This document shows positions 60,274-64,000 of a DNA stretch of 64,000 nucleotides, one piece after another. The notes under the pieces are model-generated. The model saw only the letters and a program-made list of their open reading frames with translations, made no database searches and was not told the origin of the DNA. The DNA is from Symbiodinium natans (Eukaryota; Sar; Dinophyceae; Suessiales; Symbiodiniaceae): positions 970,176-1,034,175 of the forward strand of contig CAJNDS010000158.1 in the NCBI GenBank assembly GCA_905221605.1, given 5' to 3'. A program made the position numbers and the translations under genes. Positions within the stretch are counted from its first letter, which is position 1; every line of letters starts with the position of its first letter.

Positions 60274-62541
60274 ATGACAGCAGGAGGCCCAAAAGAATCC
60301 CTGGCCATCACTTCAGCAAACCTAAGATCTACCAGGTCCGACGTGGATGGATCTGTGGTCACCTGGGGCGATCGAGAGTGGGGTGGGGACTCCTCCAAAG
60401 CTCAACGGCAGTTGATGAAGGGCGCCGTCCAGGACGCGAGCGGGCACTGCATCACACAGTAGCAGGGCTTAGGGGCGGTTAGGAGGGCAACACTTCTTTG
60501 GTTGATTCTACTGTCTTGTGCTAGTTGGTCTTTTGTGTCCCGATTGTGCTATTCTGCATTTGCATATTACACGTAATGTTTGTCATAGGTGTTATAGTTT
60601 CTCCGTTTATTTTGTATTCGTGAACCCTACATGGCCCAGAGGTCTTCGGAACTTACGGCGCCTTTGACGTGGACTCCGCGGAAGAGGACCAGGACCCGGA
60701 GATGGAGACACGGCGATCAAAGAGGGCCTTTGCTGCGACCAAGGCCAGTTAGGGGCCTAGGGCTTCGGGTTCAGGTATGGCTTAGAGGACCAAAGGCGGC
60801 TGAGAGGAAAGAAGGGCATGGCTTAGGCTTCGGGATGTTGAGAGGCGCAGAGGATGTTGCGGGATCATGAGTCAAAGCCGCCCATGCCTTTCTGAGAGCA
60901 CGTGCATCCTGCTTGCCAGGCCAATGGAGTCGGCCTCAGATGCCACAGAGAACTGAAAACACACTTGTGAACGGACGAGATTTTGCGAGCTGCTTACACC
61001 TAGGCTCGGTCGTGACATGGGGAGACAGCGACTTTGGTGGGGACTCTTCAGCCATTGCCTCTCAGTTGCGGAAAGGCGTGCGCATTGTGTGTGGCTCCTA
61101 TGGCGCTTTTGCCGCAGTCAAGGCCGGGGGCAACCTTTTTCATGCAAGGCTGAATGGTTGCGAACGTTCTTTCTTGACCCTGCCAGAGGAAGATGGGTCT
61201 GTGATCACCTGGGGCCATCCAGACTTTGGAGGCTCATCCTCGGATGTGGCCGCACACCTCACTGGCGGAGTGGTCTTGCGCCTGGGAACGCATGTGAGAT
61301 AGTTGAATTTGCCAATAGACAACTTGTTGGCTCTCCAAGGGTTCGCGCTTCGCGGAGCGCATTTGCCGCAGCTTGACTCAGCTGGTGGCTTGCTGCTGTT
61401 GTCAGGCGTAGATCTGAGTTTCTCCAATCAGCACAAAGTGTCAGCAGGCTTGAACCTCAAGGCATTGAAGAGTGATGGATCTGTGGTCGCTTGGGGCGAC
61501 CCTGCAACCGGTGGCGATCCTGGTGAGGCAGTTCATGAATGCAGATGTTCATGAATGCTGATGGCTTGTAGCTGCTTGATGCCCTCTTGCACCTGCTATC
61601 TTGAGACAGGTGGAGGGGCATCTACGATCCGGCGTGAAGCTTCTTGCAGCTACGTATGGTGCCTTTGCTGCTGCCTCTCGGATTCCACTTGTGGCCCTTG
61701 TGGCAGGGTGTCAGTTGATGGGACCGCCACTTGAGCTTTTGATGAAAAAGCAGCAGCTCATCTTTCTGCAACCTGTACATGATGCCGAGTTGAGCTTTGT
61801 TTTTCATCTCGCGCCCACCGTTCATGCATGAGTGATCGATGCAGGCCAAGTTAAAGCTAAACATCCCTAAACCCTAAACCCTAAACCCCACCCGAGTGCG
61901 CTCGAGGTGAGGTGCGACGGATCGGTCGTGACCTGGGGAAGTGAGGACCTTGGTGGCAAGCAGCTAGACAGCACTCGACTTCGACAAGGACCCATACTAT
62001 GTGTTGGTGCTGTGGCCGCAGTCACTCCGCTGCTTCAATGACAGACATGGGGTCATGGGGCTGTAGTTCCCTGAAGGAGTGCGCGATGTTTGCAGCAACT
62101 TTGGTGCTTTTGCGGCGATCAAAGATGACGGTACTGTTGTAGCATGGGGCGCCCAGGCAGCAGAGGCATTGCAGTACAAGGCCAAGTTCCGCAGGGATGC
62201 CGCTGCCTTCCTAGGTGATGCTGCTTGCGGCGGCGACACTTTCGCGATTGATTCGGATCTGCGAAACGTCCAGCCGCTTGGCGTCGCACACGTCATCACA
62301 ACAATAGCAGGCATCCCACTAGTCTAGACTCAAGATGCGTAACAGCCATGCCAGGCAAATCTGCAGCACATACAGCGCCTTCGCTGCCTTGCAGCAGAAT
62401 GGCACCGTGCTGACATGGGGTGATGCAGACTGGGGCGGCGACATCTCGGACAGTGTTGAGGAGCTAAAGGCCGTGACTCAGGCTCCTCAACATGCCCGCA
62501 CCACCCCGAAATTCGCATGGCTTCAGCATAACGCGCAGTAA
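60274..62541 (+). CDS. RCC1-like WGD-repeat protein
   Basis: Exons 60274-60432, 60642-60747, 61004-61129, 61187-61277, 61340-61367, 61462-61530, 61610-61672, 61907-61988, 62077-62148, 62215-62272 and 62355-62541 total 1,041 nt in one frame (346 aa, stop TAA). The product is built from repeats of the form DGSVVTWGD..GGDSS followed by LR.GV..VC.SYGAFAA, at least seven copies, as in RCC1-type beta-propeller proteins expanded in dinoflagellates. Binding partner unknown. Splice sites were set by repeat alignment: donors are six GC, two GA, two GT, all acceptors AG. Introns are short (57-256 nt), and 61673-61906 carries telomeric repeats. Exon 2 has an in-frame acidic insert (VDSAEEDQDPEMETRR) between two GCCTTTG words. 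The ATG at 60274 is in frame but not proven; an upstream exon is possible. Confidence 0.8.
61864..61888. repeat. Telomeric repeat inside an intron of the RCC1-like gene
   Basis: Three CCCTAAA units near the 3' end of intron 61673-61906. It is the third intron in the window to carry such a tract. Confidence 0.9.
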
Positions 62542-62955
62542 AACCACTAGACACACACACTTATTTATATATGTATATATATACATATATATATATATAT
62601 ATGTGCTACCCCCCCCTTGTTATCCACCGTTTTGTTGCTTTCCATGGTATGCTTAAAAAATATGCTACCCCCCGCCTCTACTACCTTTTGCATGTATATT
62701 GGAAGGTTATGATGTCATGTGTGTGAGTAAAAGGATATTTGCTTACAGTATTCTCGCGTCCCCGACGGCCTACAGGACATGTCTTTTTCGCGTCACCCTT
62801 TGCGCTCGAACGCTTCCGACCTAGTCTTATGGTTCGGGCCTACCATCCTTCCTTTTCCATTTTCTGTACTTGAATATACAATGCATATACCCTAAACGTA
62901 CATGATGTGGGTACTCCTTTTACTTTTTCTGTACATGTTCACAGGAGGCGAGCCC
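62542..62955. other. 3' flank of the RCC1-like gene with TA microsatellite
   Basis: ACACAC and alternating TA/TG tracts (62549-62603), then two copies of a GCTACCCCCC phrase at 62605 and 62662. No gene is seen. Confidence 0.6.
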
Positions 62956-63750
62956 TACATACTATAAATATAGGCATAATAACCCTATGGGATTTAAGGT
63001 TAGGGATTTAAGCCTCAAGCCCTATAGGTTCAGAAGGTTCTAATCCTATAGGTTAATGCCAAAACCTTACACCCGATAGGGCTTAAACCCAAAAAGGCTA
63101 TCCCCGTCAGGCTTTTAGAGAAGGTTGAACTGCCTAAACCTGAGGCTTAAATTCTAATACTTTACATGCACTTAGACCTAGGTCTGGACATTTATGCCTT
63201 CAGCACCTGTAGGGTTACAGCCTTCCAATCTTTTAGAGCCCTAAAGGGTTTTAGGGTTCTGACCCTAAAGGGTTTAGGGTACTGCCTAAACTTTAGACCT
63301 TATAGGATAATCCCCGAAAGCCCTAAGGCTTTTAACCCCTAAAGGGTTTAAAGGTTTAGATGTCTAAACTTGAGGCTTAAGTCCTGATACTTTATGTGCA
63401 TTTAAGACCTAAGGTCTGGGCAGTTATACACTTTACCCAGTTCTTCAACCCTGAATCTTTACACCTTAACCCTATAGGTTAAGGGTCTAGGTTTCATTGC
63501 CGGCTTAGGTTTAAATGCCTAAACCTTAAACCCTAAACTTTAAAGCTGAACCCTATAGGGTTTTAAGATTAAGGGTTGAGGTTTAATTGCTGCACCTTGA
63601 AACAATATAGGGTTGAAAGGTTGAGGGTTGAAGTTTTAACCCTAAACCCTTTAGGCTTTACGGCCTAGGGATTAACATCTGAAACCCGATAGGGTTTCGT
63701 GGCTTCTCTTTACAAAACCTACACCCTTAACCGATGGAAATTTTAGAGAT
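62956..63750. repeat. Degenerate telomere-like DNA with 230-bp tandem repeat
   Basis: Dense variants of CCCTAAA and TTTAGGG in both orientations, with many small palindromes such as CCTATAGG and CCCTAAAGGG. A segment at about 63132-63198 recurs at 63362-63429 (for example GAGGCTTAA at 63142 and 63372), a period of 230 bases with substitutions and small indels. No coding frame. Confidence 0.8.
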
Positions 63751-64000
63751 AAGCCCTGAAAAGCCCTCAAAGAAATCAGGGAGCGGAGCGGAGGGGAGCG
63801 AAGCGCAGGGGGAGGGGGATAGCAGAGGTCCTGGGGCTAAGTTGGAAGAACCCCCCTCCCCCTCCCCCCACCCCCCTGCTTCTAAGCAACCCAACTGCTT
63901 ATAAGCAAACCACACCGAAAAAGAAACAAATTCTTACACGTCACCCTCGGGATATGACGACCATGTTGAATACTAGACCCGTGAGTTTTGAACTTCAAAA
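63751..64000. other. Right edge: purine- then pyrimidine-rich DNA
   Basis: GGAGCG/GGGGGAGGG-type tract (63780-63820), then CCCCCTCCCC (63850-63877). No gene is seen. Confidence 0.5.

Noticed and set aside
62956-64000. True chromosome end
   Set aside because: The telomere-like words are degenerate and in both orientations, and ordinary sequence follows to the window edge.

Overview
The window is nuclear DNA of a dinoflagellate. The evidence is a 19-nt match to the conserved core of the dinoflagellate spliced leader (19771-19789), plant-type TTTAGGG/CCCTAAA tracts scattered inside the contig, introns that start with GT, GC or GA but almost always end in AG followed by G, and protein types common in dinoflagellates (an LSYTW/RxWCxFE plus TPR protein, and WGD-type RCC1-like repeats). 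The genome style is close to Symbiodiniaceae or Polarella-like species. I cannot name the species.

Layout. 73-423 (minus strand): two joined exons of an unrecognised gene that runs off the left edge. 1153-17446 (plus): a full-length outer-arm dynein heavy chain of the gamma (DNAH5/DNAH8) class, 17 exons, about 4,661 aa. 17447-22500: mostly intergenic, with a solo introner-like element (18288-18396) and a spliced-leader relic (19771) upstream of a weak ORF. 22512-26761 (plus): a many-exon gene with an LSYTW/RxWCxFE domain followed by TPR repeats. 27743-28480: a large ACT/GTA trinucleotide array. 28.5-46 kb: mostly non-coding or unreadable, with a few weak exon candidates. 46189-46636 (plus): three exons of a mitochondrial-carrier-like membrane protein. 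52019-53362 (plus): a metallo-hydrolase-fold protein with a probable plastid-targeting leader. 60274-62541 (plus): an RCC1-like WGD-repeat protein of 11 exons. 62.96-63.75 kb: AT-rich degenerate telomere-like DNA with a 230-bp tandem repeat.

The most interesting signal is in the introns. I placed splice sites by requiring the spliced protein to match the dynein family. The 16 dynein introns then resolve into short (mostly 92-210 nt) elements with terminal inverted repeats, flanked by 4-bp target-site duplications. The element's 3' end supplies the AG acceptor. The upstream copy of the duplication supplies the donor dinucleotide (GA, GT or GC). Introns 1 and 15, introns 3, 4 and 7, and introns 13 and 16 are copies of three different families. 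Intron 5 resembles the first of these. The other large genes use the same donor set, and some of their introns keep the duplication. These look like introners: DNA-transposon-like elements that create introns on insertion. Elements of similar size and termini also sit between genes.

The genes do not form a pathway. Each seems to be transcribed on its own. No tRNA, rRNA or CRISPR array was seen.
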